A stretch of 64,000 bases of DNA from JAGQPD01 sp020426865 (GTDB lineage Bacteria > Planctomycetota > Planctomycetia > Pirellulales > Pirellulaceae), in assembly GCA_041399065.1 (NCBI GenBank), contig JAWKTN010000002.1, positions 806,001-870,000 of the forward strand, given 5' to 3'. Positions 26,293-36,464 of this stretch are shown piece after piece. Both the position numbers and the translations under genes were made by a program. The notes under the pieces were generated by a model. It was not told the DNA's origin and did not search any database. It saw only the letters and a list, made by a program, of their open reading frames with translations. The stretch's first letter is position 1, and the number at the start of each line of letters is the position of its first letter.

Positions 26293-27399
26293 CTATTCGG
26301 GTTCGCGTTCAGCGGCATCGTTGAGGTCGGCACCTTCGCCCGCCGATAACGACCCCTTGGCTGGATAGAACAATTCCAATGTAGCTTCGAATAACGTTAC
26401 CGCCGCTGCCGGTGCCGACTCGCTGCTGTATATCTTGGCCAAGCGTCCCAGCGCATCGGCTCCCTCTGGCCAACGTACTTCCATCACCTTGGCGCAGTCT
26501 TCCAGCAGCTGATAGATCCGAGCACGTGTCACACCCATCTCGTGCGATTGCACCCGCACACTCTTCGGCTCGCCGTTGATCCCCAATCGTTCGCACGCAA
26601 GGTTGTGGACCACTTCGCCGGAGTCCACCATGATCTGCTCCAACAGCGGATCAACCAACTCCGATCGCAACTCGTCGCGACCAGGAATCCGACCCTCCCG
26701 ACATACAACATCCACCCATTGCATGACCGGACAGATTTGATTCGGGATTAAACGCACCGCTAAATGGCTTTCGGCATTTCCACCGTTAAGCAATTGATGC
26801 ACGGCATGGAACACTTCTAAAATCACCCGTACCCGCTTTTCACCATGCGTCCGCATGTGACGGATCTCGTCCACCGTGCGATCCAAATACTCCGATAACG
26901 GCGTCCGCCAAATGACCGTCGGCAACGATTGAAGCGACGGGGCCAATCGACCAAGCTTCTCGTCACCCAACTCAAATCGTCGCACCGTGTCCCGCCACTG
27001 GACCCACAACGCCTCCGATACCAATGACGGATCAAAGGCCGCCGTGTCCGCCAACCTCAATTCGCCATCTCGCGATTGGATCTCCTTGGCCAATTCACTC
27101 AACCCAAATGGTACGGCCGGCGCCGTGTCACTCGTCGCCCGATGCAATAACTTCACCAACGAACTGATCTTCTTCTGACCAATCCCCCGCGTCGCCGTCA
27201 ACTCGTTAAACGGCGTCGCTAACAACTCCCGCAACGAACGCCCCAAAAACGCTAACGGTAACCGGCGATCGTTCGGCAACGCCCAATACGCCAGCGGCTT
27301 GTCCAACCGATCCTCGTAGCCATCCTGAAGCAATGTCTTCCGCACCGCTTCAAAACTACTCACCAACTTGTACTCCTCCGCCGAACTTGAGTGCGTCAT
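26293..27399 (-). CDS. HhH-containing protein with a sigma-region-4-like C-terminal helix-turn-helix
   Basis: The ATG at 27399 (MTHSSSAEEYKLV) gives 368 residues; the frame continues upstream to 27525 without support. Residues 55-90 read LRELLATPFNELTATRGIGQKKISSLVKLL, a helix-hairpin-helix with the GIGQKK turn, similar to the RNA polymerase alpha C-terminal domain. A second HhH-like segment is MRTHGEKRVRVILEVF near 195. Near residue 290, GVTRARIYQLLEDCAKVM resembles the recognition helix of sigma-70 region 4 (compare G-V-[ST]-R-x-R-[IV]). No catalytic motif is seen. A nucleic-acid-binding regulator of transcription or DNA maintenance is inferred. It is followed on the other strand by the glycosyltransferase 44 bases away. 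Confidence 0.6.
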   Translation of the reverse strand: MTHSSSAEEYKLVSSFEAVRKTLLQDGYEDRLDKPLAYWALPNDRRLPLAFLGRSLRELLATPFNELTATRGIGQKKISSLVKLLHRATSDTAPAVPFGLSELAKEIQSRDGELRLADTAAFDPSLVSEALWVQWRDTVRRFELGDEKLGRLAPSLQSLPTVIWRTPLSEYLDRTVDEIRHMRTHGEKRVRVILEVFHAVHQLLNGGNAESHLAVRLIPNQICPVMQWVDVVCREGRIPGRDELRSELVDPLLEQIMVDSGEVVHNLACERLGINGEPKSVRVQSHEMGVTRARIYQLLEDCAKVMEVRWPEGADALGRLAKIYSSESAPAAAVTLFEATLELFYPAKGSLSAGEGADLNDAAEREPE

Positions 27400-27913
27400 T
27401 TTCGCTCCTTTCTGATCCACTGCTATCTCCATCTGGTCCACCTGGCGACCTTTCCGCTCATCCCTCCGCTCCGTCAAACTTCCACCCGTCCAACACACTC
27501 GTCGAACAGGATTCTTCGTACACAACGACGTTCAGTCAAGCTATGGAATGAGCAATTATGTTTTTCTTTTTGATTTATCCTGTCCAGGAAAATAACGTTG
27601 TCGCTCGCCGGTTATCCCCGCCGCGCACCACGTACTTGCTCCCGTACTTGCTCCCGTTATATTCCGCATCGCCGTAAAACTCGTGATTTGCCGATGAATC
27701 ACTCGCTTCCGCGAATCTACTTCCATCATTTTATCCAAGAAAACAAACATTTCCAGTATTTTTGATAAAAAGAAAATATACATATTTGACTTCCGTTCGG
27801 CGAGTAGGTGGGGAGCCGGGGCGGGCGTCGGATGATATCGGACTGGACGGGATGGAGGAGTCAGCGCTTACGACGCCTTGTCGGTCGCCGATGGCATGTC
27901 CTAAAGTGTTGCT
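27400..27913. other. AT-rich intergenic region upstream of two divergent genes
   Basis: No gene is supported. It contains the direct repeat CGTACTTGCTCC (about 27634 and 27646) and an AT-rich run near 27740-27785. It presumably holds promoters for both flanking genes. Confidence 0.4.
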
Positions 27914-29287
27914 ATGAAACAAGATGGGGAACAGCGATTGGACGTAGACGGTGCCGTTTGCATCGTCGGGGCGGGACCGTCTGGCCTGACCTGCGCGAAG
28001 AACCTCGCCGACTGGGGGATCCCATTTCAAGTCTTTGAGCGGCAGGATGACGTCGGGGGAAACTGGTATTTCGGTTCGCCCCACAGCAGCGTCTATCGCT
28101 CGACCCACATGATCTCTTCCAAGCGGATGACCGAGTTCACGGACTATCCGATGCCGGCCGAGTACCCACCTTACCCTAGTCACGCGCAGGCCTGGCAGTA
28201 CCTGCGTTCCTACGCCAGGCACTTCGGCTTGTACCCGAGGATCGCATTCGAAACCGAGATAACGCAAATCACGCGCGAGCGAAGCGGTTGGTTGGTGCGG
28301 ACCAGTCGATCGCCGCAGGGAGAATGGTTCGCCGGGCTGATCATCGCCAACGGCCACCATTGGGATCCGCTGATTCCCCAATGGCCGGGGAAATTTGCCG
28401 GACGGGTCGTGCATTCGCACGACTACAAAACGCCCGAACTATTGCGGGGCCAACGGGTGTTAGTGGTAGGAGGGGGGAATTCAGGATGCGACATTGCGGT
28501 GGAGGCAGCGCTGCACGCGGCGAGCGTGCACCATAGTCTGCGGCGAGGCTACCATTTTCTACCGAAGTTTCTCTTAGGAAGTCCCACCGACGCGTGCGGC
28601 GACTGGTTGCAGCGGTGGCGAATCCCGTGGTGGCTGTACCGACGTATCTCGGAGTGGACCGTAAGGATCGCCGTCGGTCGACCCGAGAAGTATGGGCTTC
28701 CCAAACCAGATCATCAACTGTTTGAAACGCATCCGATCATCAATTCACAGTTGTTGTATTATGTCGGGCACGGACGGATCCACATCAGGCCCAACGTACA
28801 GAAGCTGGACGGCAACGTCGTCGAGTTTATCGACGGGACGCGGGAAACGATCGACATTGTTATTTGTGCCACTGGCTATCGCATCCGATTTCCCTTCATT
28901 GATCAGGACCACCTCAACTGGCACGACGGCCATCCGCGGTTATTCCTCAATACGTTTCATCCCGATTGCGATGACTTGTTCATCGCCGGGCTCACACAAC
29001 CCAACAGCGGGCAATGGGGTTTGACCGACTATCAGGCCCAGCTGATCGCCAGGTTCTGGGTTTCCCAGCGAGAACATCCCCGATTGGCCGCGTGGTTTCG
29101 GCGCGAGAAGGCGAAGGTCAGGCAAAATCTTTCGGGTGGGCTCCGTTATCTCGCCACACCTCGTCATCAGTTAGAGGTAGAATACTTTCACTATCGACGA
29201 TTGTTGCGGCGTTACGTTCGCAAGTTTGCTCGATGCCATCCCGCTCCGATTGGCACGGGCGCACCTCTACCTGCTCGCACACCTTGA
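27914..29287 (+). CDS. Flavin-containing monooxygenase (FMO/Baeyer-Villiger class)
   Basis: This protein has 457 residues. The FAD-binding Rossmann motif VCIVGAGPSGLTCAKNLAD is at residues 16-34, the FMO fingerprint KFAGRVVHSHDY (F-x-G-x3-H-x3-[YF]) is at about 158, and the NADPH site VLVVGGGNSGCDIAVE follows near 177. ATG (CICATGYRIRFP) completes the family motif set near 315. It would oxygenate a soft nucleophile or a ketone using NADPH and O2 in the cytoplasm; the substrate cannot be read from sequence. There is no signal peptide. The start at 27914 is close to the motif start, as in other bacterial FMOs. The gene is followed by a zinc-ribbon gene 8 bases away on the same strand. Confidence 0.92.
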   Translation: MKQDGEQRLDVDGAVCIVGAGPSGLTCAKNLADWGIPFQVFERQDDVGGNWYFGSPHSSVYRSTHMISSKRMTEFTDYPMPAEYPPYPSHAQAWQYLRSYARHFGLYPRIAFETEITQITRERSGWLVRTSRSPQGEWFAGLIIANGHHWDPLIPQWPGKFAGRVVHSHDYKTPELLRGQRVLVVGGGNSGCDIAVEAALHAASVHHSLRRGYHFLPKFLLGSPTDACGDWLQRWRIPWWLYRRISEWTVRIAVGRPEKYGLPKPDHQLFETHPIINSQLLYYVGHGRIHIRPNVQKLDGNVVEFIDGTRETIDIVICATGYRIRFPFIDQDHLNWHDGHPRLFLNTFHPDCDDLFIAGLTQPNSGQWGLTDYQAQLIARFWVSQREHPRLAAWFRREKAKVRQNLSGGLRYLATPRHQLEVEYFHYRRLLRRYVRKFARCHPAPIGTGAPLPARTP

Positions 29288-29295
29288 GATGGACG

Positions 29296-29646
29296 ATGTT
29301 GGAATCCGGCAACGTTGAGAACGCCGCAGAGGAAGCCGATCTATTGTGTGGTCATTGCGAGCAAGAGGTACCTCATGGCTCACAAGCTTGTCCGATGTGT
29401 GGTCAGCCGCTTCAGGTGAATCCGGCACAAAAACTCGATCGGCCTTGGACCGTCCTCGTCTTGTTATTCGGTGCGACGGGTGTATTGGGATTGCCGGTAT
29501 TGTGGGCCAGCCGCTCGTTCTCAATCCGCAACAAGATCGTCTTGTCCCTTGCCGTGACGATCTACACCGCGGCACTTGTCGCCGCCGCTTGGCTGGCAAT
29601 TCGCAATGCCTGGAATGCGTGGCACGAAGCGTTCCCAACGCAGTAG
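29296..29646 (+). CDS. Zinc-ribbon membrane protein
   Basis: This protein of 116 residues starts at ATG 29296, in the frame open from 29014. LLCGHCEQEVPHGSQACPMC (residues 17-36) is a zinc-ribbon with C-x2-C...C-x2-C. Two membrane spans follow near 52-70 (VLVLLFGATGVLGLPVLW) and 78-100 (KIVLSLAVTIYTAALVAA). Such ribbon-plus-helix proteins are common and mostly uncharacterised in planctomycetes. It directly follows the FMO gene, so cotranscription is likely, but no functional link is apparent. Confidence 0.7.
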   Translation: MLESGNVENAAEEADLLCGHCEQEVPHGSQACPMCGQPLQVNPAQKLDRPWTVLVLLFGATGVLGLPVLWASRSFSIRNKIVLSLAVTIYTAALVAAAWLAIRNAWNAWHEAFPTQ

Positions 29647-29677
29647 GCAACCATCCGAGCCGCGCTGGGACTGCCCG

Positions 29678-30418
29678 CTAGAAGTCGATCACTTCTTCGT
29701 CGACGCCAAGCGTAGCCTTGGGGAAGATCTTGCGAACTCGCTGGATGCCGATAGGATCGTGCTGACCGGTGATGGGGTTCACGTGGACGAGCACCAGCCG
29801 CCCCACCTTAGCTGCCTTCGCGACCTTTGCCACAGGTGTGGCACAGCTGTGGCCGGTCAATTCGGCGTAGTCTTCGCGGCCATCGGGGAAATAGCACTCG
29901 TGAATCAACACGTCAACACCACGGATCAGCGGAATGTAGTCCGCATTGGCAATGGCGGTGGTATCCGTGACATAGGCCAGCGAGCGATCGGGCCAATCGA
30001 TTCGATAGCCACGCGAACCGCCAGGATGCGGGATCGGAAAGTGAGTCAGCGTTGCCCCGCCCGGCAACGACACGGATTCTGCAAGCGGGACGAAACGTAG
30101 CGGAGGTAATTTAGGAAAGATCAGTTCATGAAAAAGATGCGTCTCCAACGCCGCCAACTTCTCGGGCTCGCTGTGAATTCGCACATCCGCTACGTCCTTG
30201 TCATGAAGTACATCAAACAGAAACGTCAACCCCATCACGTGATCGAGGTGGATGTGCGAGAGAAACACGTCCAGCTGTGAGGTCTCGATGAGATCCCGCA
30301 CGCGATAAAACGCCGAACCAGCATCGAAGACAACCCCCATTTCAGGCAGCATCAAGCACGCCGTGTGCCTGATGTCACTGGGGTGATATCCGCCGGTTCC
30401 TAAAAGGTGCAGTTTCAT
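29678..30418 (-). CDS. Metallo-beta-lactamase-fold hydrolase (RNase Z-like)
   Basis: This protein has 246 residues. The HxHxDH motif is SHIHLDHVMG at about residue 55, the next His is in FPIPHPGG near 130, the bridging Asp in YVTDTTAI near 150, and HECYFPD and GHSCATPV give the remaining metal ligands. The N-terminus MKLHLLGTGGYHPSD is typical of RNase Z/phosphodiesterase-type members. It lacks the exosite arm of canonical RNase Z, so a tRNA-processing role is not assured; phosphodiester hydrolysis is the safest description. It is convergent with the zinc-ribbon gene, 31 bases away. Confidence 0.85.
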   Translation of the reverse strand: MKLHLLGTGGYHPSDIRHTACLMLPEMGVVFDAGSAFYRVRDLIETSQLDVFLSHIHLDHVMGLTFLFDVLHDKDVADVRIHSEPEKLAALETHLFHELIFPKLPPLRFVPLAESVSLPGGATLTHFPIPHPGGSRGYRIDWPDRSLAYVTDTTAIANADYIPLIRGVDVLIHECYFPDGREDYAELTGHSCATPVAKVAKAAKVGRLVLVHVNPITGQHDPIGIQRVRKIFPKATLGVDEEVIDF

Positions 30419-30451
30419 GATAGCCCAGTATAACGAATGCCGTTTGCCGGG

Positions 30452-33400
30452 CTAGCGAGCGGGCAGCAGTTTCTGCAACTGTTTCTGCAGTTCGCCCTGC
30501 AACAGGGACCCGGCGGCGCTGCCAACCATGCGCCGCGACAACTCGGCCAACGCACGGTTATCAAGTCTGGGTTGCGTGAGCGTACCATGAATCGGAACTT
30601 GGATCGTCTGGCCCCGTAAACCGGCCAGTAGTCGTTCTTTGGCAATCCACTCGTCGCGGATGGGGACCTCAGCGACCAATTCCATCGTCTGGTCCAGTGC
30701 GACCCACCCCTGCGTCCGCACCGCCGCGCCATCGATGATCATCTCCAAACCACGATGGAAAACGCGACCGTCGGCCATGGCGAATTCGACATTCTGTTCG
30801 GCAATATCGACCAGCGACTGTTGCGTATCCAGCCATCGCGAGTTTTGCTGCTGTGGGTCGACGAGCGTCAGGACCTGACGAGCGGTACCGGCCAGTTGTT
30901 CGGCCAGTGGCCCCGGCCGAACGCGTGCTTGATGGATCGTGAACACGCCCGACACCGATGCCCGCAGCGGCTCGTCAACCGGCACGCTGGCCTGCGAAAG
31001 TGAGACGCTGAATAACCCGTCCGCACTGGTGGCATTCGCCAACAGCGGAGCCACGTACTTGATCCACGAGCGACACATCTCTGGCGAAATCGCCACGCGG
31101 TCGGCGACGGTTCCCGGGACGATGCTCATCATGGGCCGGACGGCATTCAGATCAACCAACGGCTGCAGCCGCAAACGGCCACCGGCGATGGCCAGGTCCA
31201 CGGGTTGATCGGTCGTCACGACTCCGTTGGCCAAGTTCGCGACCGTATTGAGCGGCCCCACATCGGTACCGAAGAATTCGGCACGCGACCAACCAACACC
31301 AGACTTGGCCGTCAACTGCGTTGGCACCCAGGTCTTGGCGACCGTGGCATAATTGGGCGCCTGTTCGCTGACCTGTTCGCTGACGGTCAGCGAGCTCGTC
31401 TCTAGCAACGGTCCTTTCAAGGCGAAATCGTAGGCCTGCGTTCCCGACAGACGGACCGAGTTTCCTACCAACGGTGAGAATTTGGCCGACAACGCGTCGA
31501 GGTTGTATTGCAGCTGTCCGTTGGCATCGACCAACGGCGTTTTCGAACACTGATCGACCCGCCCACGCGCTTGCACTTGCAACTCCCGTCCGGTCAGATT
31601 CGCATTGTCGATGGTTGCCGTATCTTGTTGGTTGTCGTAACGCGCCTGCAGCAGCACACCGATCTTTGGTTCGTTCCAAACCGGGACCGCGGCCGACGTC
31701 TGACGAACCAACTGCATCGACGGCAAGTTGGGTGCGACAGCCGGCACGATGACCGCAAAGTCGTCAACGTCGCCTTGCAGTACGGCGTTAGTGACTCCCT
31801 GCGACGTTTGCAGATTGACCTGTCCGTTGAATTGTCCGGCCAGCCGGTATGCCGGCGTGTTTGCCGGCGTGTTTGTCGACGAATCAAAGACACGGGCCAG
31901 CCTGCCCACATCGCATCTTAGTCCGATCAGTCCCGTGGCTTGGGGCGCCGCGCCAAAATCAATTCCCAGATTGGCGGCGCGCCAAGCAACAGTACTGCTG
32001 GCCATCGACAGCGACGTGGTCGTTAGCTGGTGCTGCGACAAGTCACAAACAAGTTGCCCTTCGATACGGACGTTTGGCTCCTGGATCGCGATGCCATTTC
32101 CGTTGGCCTGGAAGTCGCGAATGTGCATCTGAATCGCGGAGATATCCCACTTCTCGGAAGCAGCGATCCCGTCGAATGTTGTTTGAACCTGGCCCCGCAA
32201 TTGCCATGGGAGTGCTCCCGTCCAGGGTTGAAGCCTGGCCATCCAGCGCGTTAGATCGCCATGCAATTCTCCTCGCACAGGATATGCCGCCTGCAGGCTC
32301 GGCGATCCAACCGGCTGCGTCACCTCCAATCGCAGTTGATCATCCATGGCCACGACTGCGAACTTGCCCCACGCCAGTTCATGCACGCCACTGTCATCGG
32401 CGCGCGCCTGCAGGTCCGCGTCGATCGTCAGCAATCGTTCTTCGATTGGCAGCGATTCCGCGGCGCGATAGACAAAGTCCTGAAGAGTGACCCGCGAGGT
32501 TGCACGTGTCAGACCGTCGGCTTGGATCTCCCACGCCGATTGCGATAGAACGGTCCCCTGCAGTTCCTGCTGCGGTAGTTCGACAAACCGCGACAGTTCT
32601 TGCTGCCATTGGCTGAGATTACCGGTCAGTCGCAGCGTTCCGGCGCGATGATCACCTTGTGCTTCCGCTTCGAAAAAGGGTGCAACGCAACGAAGCGAAT
32701 TCACTTGCAACTGCCGCCACGACGGGCCATGGGAGAGGGCGTCAAGCTTCAAGTCTAGGGGTTGCGACCAGGCGAATCGCTGTCCTTCGAAGCTGGCTGC
32801 CAGTTGCTCGGCAGTCATGTCCAGCTTCAAGTGCCGTCCCTGCAAATCGGCAATGCTTTCGACCGTAGCCTGCACTTGGCCCGATTCGACGTCGGTCCCT
32901 GGGCGCAGTCGCAGTACGTGGGGCATCGTTCCGGCGAGCTTTCGCAAATCAAGGGCGATGCGGACCTTGTAATAGTGCAGCGATTTTGGATCGAGCAGCG
33001 TGGCGAGGATCCCTTCCAAGGAAAGTTCTTGCAAGGGAAGTTTCCCGGTCAGCTGCACACCAAACAGGTCCGACTGGACCTTGACGTCGCCCAGGTCCAG
33101 CATACCGTCGGCGATCTTAATAGCCAGTTCTGCGTCTGCATGATCGAGCCTCACGCGATCACCAAGGATGCGTGGTGCCGCGCACGACAGCGACCGGAGG
33201 CTGACGCTTCCCGATGCTTCCGCGGCAGGTCCGGCGTCGGTGTCGGTCCAAGTTCCGGCGAGATTCGCCACCAACATGCCTGCCAGATCGATGCGTTGTC
33301 CGAGCCGTTCCCAGAGCGGTTGCAGCAGTTCGAGGGGAAGGCCTTCGGAAAGAAAATGGAACTGGCCAACCCCCAGCTTCTCGACACTGAATTCCGTCGG

Positions 33401-34141
33401 GCGAAGCCACTGAAATTGCCCGCTGACTTTCGATTCAACTTCGTCGCGACGGACCACCGCTTGCAACTGGCCCGTCACTGCCTGTGCGATGTCCGCCGGA
33501 CAGTCGGCACTAAGATTGATGCCTTCGACCGACCAGGCTTGTTTCGCCATCGGATGGGAAACGTCGATCTTTCCATCGACGATTTCAATAAACACGTTTG
33601 TGTCACTATCGTCATCGTCATCATCGTCGTCTTCGTCATCGTCGTCTTCCAAGAACGGCGCGAACAACCGTTCAAGATTCGAACCGCTTTCTGTTATCTC
33701 GACAGCCAACCAAAGGCGAGTGAGCCGGAGTCTGCCGACGTCTTCCGCGTCCTGAGCCAGTTGCCACACGTTTCGCTCCGAGTCAACCTCGTCAATGCGA
33801 ACAACCTCTTTACCAGTTTCGTCGCGAATGACGACATCACGCAGCGACAATGGGGAAATCCATCCGCCCGTCCCGTCGCCGATGTGGATCGTTCCCTCAA
33901 ATTCGGGGATCGCCCGTGGCAGGATCCGATTCTTCAAGTCGGTCCGCAGAATGACCGTCGGTAAGGCAGCGGTCAATAACGCCGCAACCGTTACGGCAGC
34001 AAACAGCCATCGAAGCGGTCGAAACCTGCGTGTCGACGACCTTTCACCGCGGCGACGTGGCCGCACCTCCTCAATTTCCAAACGATCCACCACGGCAACC
34101 TGGTCCGTGCTGGCGCGCCGTCTACGTCTACTTCGGGACAT
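30452..34141 (-). CDS. AsmA/TamB-like large envelope protein with an Asp/Glu run
   Basis: A start at 34141 (MSRSRRRRRAS) is supported by AGGAGGGAG seven bases upstream; the frame continues to 34258 without support. The protein has 1229 residues: a basic cytoplasmic tail, a single N-terminal helix near residues 40-60 (LFAAVTVAALLTAALP), and a very long beta-rich body outside the membrane, the pattern of AsmA-domain proteins that form a lipid groove. Near residue 170 is an acidic stretch of about 17 Asp/Glu. The C-terminus carries the conserved-looking PIRDEWIAKERLL and GTLTQPRLDNRALAEL, close to the AsmA_2-type end. By family it may support lipid transport or outer-membrane maintenance. It precedes the metallo-beta-lactamase gene in the same direction, 33 bases away. 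Confidence 0.72.
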   Translation of the reverse strand: MSRSRRRRRASTDQVAVVDRLEIEEVRPRRRGERSSTRRFRPLRWLFAAVTVAALLTAALPTVILRTDLKNRILPRAIPEFEGTIHIGDGTGGWISPLSLRDVVIRDETGKEVVRIDEVDSERNVWQLAQDAEDVGRLRLTRLWLAVEITESGSNLERLFAPFLEDDDDEDDDDDDDDSDTNVFIEIVDGKIDVSHPMAKQAWSVEGINLSADCPADIAQAVTGQLQAVVRRDEVESKVSGQFQWLRPTEFSVEKLGVGQFHFLSEGLPLELLQPLWERLGQRIDLAGMLVANLAGTWTDTDAGPAAEASGSVSLRSLSCAAPRILGDRVRLDHADAELAIKIADGMLDLGDVKVQSDLFGVQLTGKLPLQELSLEGILATLLDPKSLHYYKVRIALDLRKLAGTMPHVLRLRPGTDVESGQVQATVESIADLQGRHLKLDMTAEQLAASFEGQRFAWSQPLDLKLDALSHGPSWRQLQVNSLRCVAPFFEAEAQGDHRAGTLRLTGNLSQWQQELSRFVELPQQELQGTVLSQSAWEIQADGLTRATSRVTLQDFVYRAAESLPIEERLLTIDADLQARADDSGVHELAWGKFAVVAMDDQLRLEVTQPVGSPSLQAAYPVRGELHGDLTRWMARLQPWTGALPWQLRGQVQTTFDGIAASEKWDISAIQMHIRDFQANGNGIAIQEPNVRIEGQLVCDLSQHQLTTTSLSMASSTVAWRAANLGIDFGAAPQATGLIGLRCDVGRLARVFDSSTNTPANTPAYRLAGQFNGQVNLQTSQGVTNAVLQGDVDDFAVIVPAVAPNLPSMQLVRQTSAAVPVWNEPKIGVLLQARYDNQQDTATIDNANLTGRELQVQARGRVDQCSKTPLVDANGQLQYNLDALSAKFSPLVGNSVRLSGTQAYDFALKGPLLETSSLTVSEQVSEQAPNYATVAKTWVPTQLTAKSGVGWSRAEFFGTDVGPLNTVANLANGVVTTDQPVDLAIAGGRLRLQPLVDLNAVRPMMSIVPGTVADRVAISPEMCRSWIKYVAPLLANATSADGLFSVSLSQASVPVDEPLRASVSGVFTIHQARVRPGPLAEQLAGTARQVLTLVDPQQQNSRWLDTQQSLVDIAEQNVEFAMADGRVFHRGLEMIIDGAAVRTQGWVALDQTMELVAEVPIRDEWIAKERLLAGLRGQTIQVPIHGTLTQPRLDNRALAELSRRMVGSAAGSLLQGELQKQLQKLLPAR

Positions 34142-34411
34142 CCATCTCCCTCCTAGCAAACCACTTCCATTCGATGCATCAGGATTTATCGGCCTCGTGA
34201 CGCTCACTGGCAGAGTCCAAAAAGCGAACTTTTTGCCAGCATCGCCAGCGAAATCCAAGCGGGTAGCCGATTACGCTGTTGCTGGCACTACGGAACCGAC
34301 CGATCATTCGTTCGCGATGGGGCGAAAAATGGCGCAAGCCGGCGTGCGATCGAGTGCCATGCTACGATCGGGTGCCATCAGTGCTAGAATTGCTGCCTGG
34401 AGGAAAATAAT

Positions 34412-35677
34412 GTGATGACGACATTTCCCAAAATCTTTATGGTTCAACCCAGCTGGCCGCGGCAGGAAGTTGCTGATCTTGGCTCCACGGTGAAAACGCA
34501 ACTGGATCGGTTGCAGTTGGCAGACCGAGTGAAACCGGGTCAGACGGTTGCCGTCACGGCAGGGAGTCGTGGTATTGTGCGGATCGGCGAGATACTCCGT
34601 GAGGTCGCAAGTTGTATCCGCGGTCTCGGGGCGGTGCCATTTATTGTCACAGCCATGGGCAGCCATGCCGGTGCGACGGCCAGCGGCCAGCGGCAAATGC
34701 TGTCAAATCTCGGCATTACCGAATCAGCATGCGGGTGCGAGATTCGAGCGGGCATGGAGACGATCGTCGCTGGCCAGACCGCCGCAGGCTTTCCGCTCCA
34801 TACGGACCGGATCGCGTCCGAAGCCGATCATATTCTGATTTGTGGTCGAGTAAAGCCGCACACGGGGTTCACTGGTTCCTACCAAAGCGGTCTCTGCAAG
34901 ATGATGATGATCGGACTGGGAAACGAATTGGGCGCCACAACGTATCACCGTGCCGTGCGGGACCTGGGTTTTCAAAATGTCGTCGAAACGTGCGTGCCGA
35001 TCCTCTTGGAAAAACTGCCAGTGTTGGGAGGACTAGCCATCATCGAAAGCGCTCACAAACAGGTTGCCCAACTGGCATCCATTCCTGCGGATCGGCTACT
35101 GCTGGATGAACCCGCATTATTAAAATCTGCCACGTCGTTGATGGCGAGGTTGCCGTTTGACGTCTGCGACGTATTGATCGTCGACGAGATTGGCAAGGAC
35201 ATCAGCGGAACGGGCATGGACACGAACGTCGTGGGACGCAAGCATCACGACCACGAAGCGGAGTCCGACGAGGTACCTCGGGTCAAACGCATCCTGGTCC
35301 GAGGGCTAACGGAAAAGACGCATGGCAACGCGCTTGGGATCGGCATGGCCGAATTCTGTCGAACACAATTGGTCGAGCGGATGGATCGGGAAGCCACTGT
35401 TGTCAATGCGATGGCCTCAGGACATGTAACGGGCGCCATGATTCCGGTACACTTCCCCACGGATCGTGAAATGCTTGCCGCCGCGATCTCGACGCTGGGG
35501 CTGACCCCCAGCGATCAATGTCGGTTGTTATGGATTCGCAATACGCTCGCACTTTCGACGATCGCTACGTCACAAGCCTATTGGGAAGAGGTGGCAAGTC
35601 GTTCGGACTTGACAGCCGCCTCTTCGCCGGGGCCACTGCCGCTCGATGGCAGCGGCAACCTCATTGCTCCGTGGTAA
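34412..35677 (+). CDS. LarA-like nickel-pincer-cofactor family protein (lactate racemase homologue, DUF2088 type)
   Basis: This protein has about 420 residues starting at GTG 34412 or ATG 34415, behind GGAGGAAAA. The N-terminus carries a VTAGSRGI strand-turn and a SHAGATASGQ stretch, and the middle has GRVKPHTGFTGSYQSGLCKMM, near the place where LarA anchors its pincer cofactor on a Lys and histidines. HHDHEAESDE near 275 is His/Asp-rich. Family members racemise or epimerise hydroxy-acids; some are unassigned. I see no larB or larE neighbours here, so cofactor supply, if used, would come from elsewhere. Confidence 0.7.
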   Translation: MMTTFPKIFMVQPSWPRQEVADLGSTVKTQLDRLQLADRVKPGQTVAVTAGSRGIVRIGEILREVASCIRGLGAVPFIVTAMGSHAGATASGQRQMLSNLGITESACGCEIRAGMETIVAGQTAAGFPLHTDRIASEADHILICGRVKPHTGFTGSYQSGLCKMMMIGLGNELGATTYHRAVRDLGFQNVVETCVPILLEKLPVLGGLAIIESAHKQVAQLASIPADRLLLDEPALLKSATSLMARLPFDVCDVLIVDEIGKDISGTGMDTNVVGRKHHDHEAESDEVPRVKRILVRGLTEKTHGNALGIGMAEFCRTQLVERMDREATVVNAMASGHVTGAMIPVHFPTDREMLAAAISTLGLTPSDQCRLLWIRNTLALSTIATSQAYWEEVASRSDLTAASSPGPLPLDGSGNLIAPW

Positions 35678-35680
35678 CGA

Positions 35681-36205
35681 TTAGTACCCCAGGTACAGCT
35701 GCCCGAACGGCAATTCCATTCGCTGAGTCAGCAGTGTGTCAGAACGCACGGGAGCCCCGGGCGATGCAGGGGAAGTCCCGTTCGTGCGGGGTACAACGTC
35801 CACAATGGCGATCGTAACGGCACGCTCCACGCTGAGCGAATCAACGTCCGGCGAGACCAGACGCGTCATGGCTTCGATATGAGCCAATTCGGGGCACTTC
35901 GAACCCAACGCTACGTCCTGCCAGTTGCTGCGCAACGATTCGCTTTCACTTTGAAATCGCACGTCTTCCACGACTGCAAGTTGCCAGGCCATGCAAGGTA
36001 TTTCGTCGTTGCACAAGGCAACGCGATCATCGTTCAGTCGAGTATCGACCGTCGCTGCGGGGACAGAGCTTCCAATGTGAAACAGTGAAACGCCAGCCCT
36101 GTCGCCTTCGACTGCCGACGCAAAATGAATGTTCGAAAATAGAATCAGTACCAACATCGTGCCACCGGACATACCGGTAGCGCGACCACGAAACACATTC
36201 GTCAT
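35681..36205 (-). CDS. Exported protein of unknown function
   Basis: This protein has 174 residues with a signal-type N-terminus (GGTMLVLILFSNIHFASA) after a basic start. The mature part includes CNDEIPCMAWQLAVVEDV, with two Cys that may pair, and a charged middle. No family is recognised. It is convergent with the LarA-like gene, four bases apart, and has no partner on its own strand. Confidence 0.55.
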   Translation of the reverse strand: MTNVFRGRATGMSGGTMLVLILFSNIHFASAVEGDRAGVSLFHIGSSVPAATVDTRLNDDRVALCNDEIPCMAWQLAVVEDVRFQSESESLRSNWQDVALGSKCPELAHIEAMTRLVSPDVDSLSVERAVTIAIVDVVPRTNGTSPASPGAPVRSDTLLTQRMELPFGQLYLGY

Positions 36206-36464
36206 GGCGCACCCCTTGATCGCAGAATTTGCGACAAAAATGAGACTCTAGTAACGCCGCTCGAGGGATCAGGCTTTACATCAAACGTAGGTCAAGATCC
36301 GGCCGGAAGCAAAACTGAACCGAAAAGTTTTGGGCGACGACAATTCGCGTGCCCCACGGCACAACAAAACCGCTACGACCCCTACCGACGACAGCCCCTG
36401 AAGGTCGGCCCCGCGGCCTGGTTGCCCAATTCTGTCGCCCAATTCTGTCGTGAACGGCTGCGTG

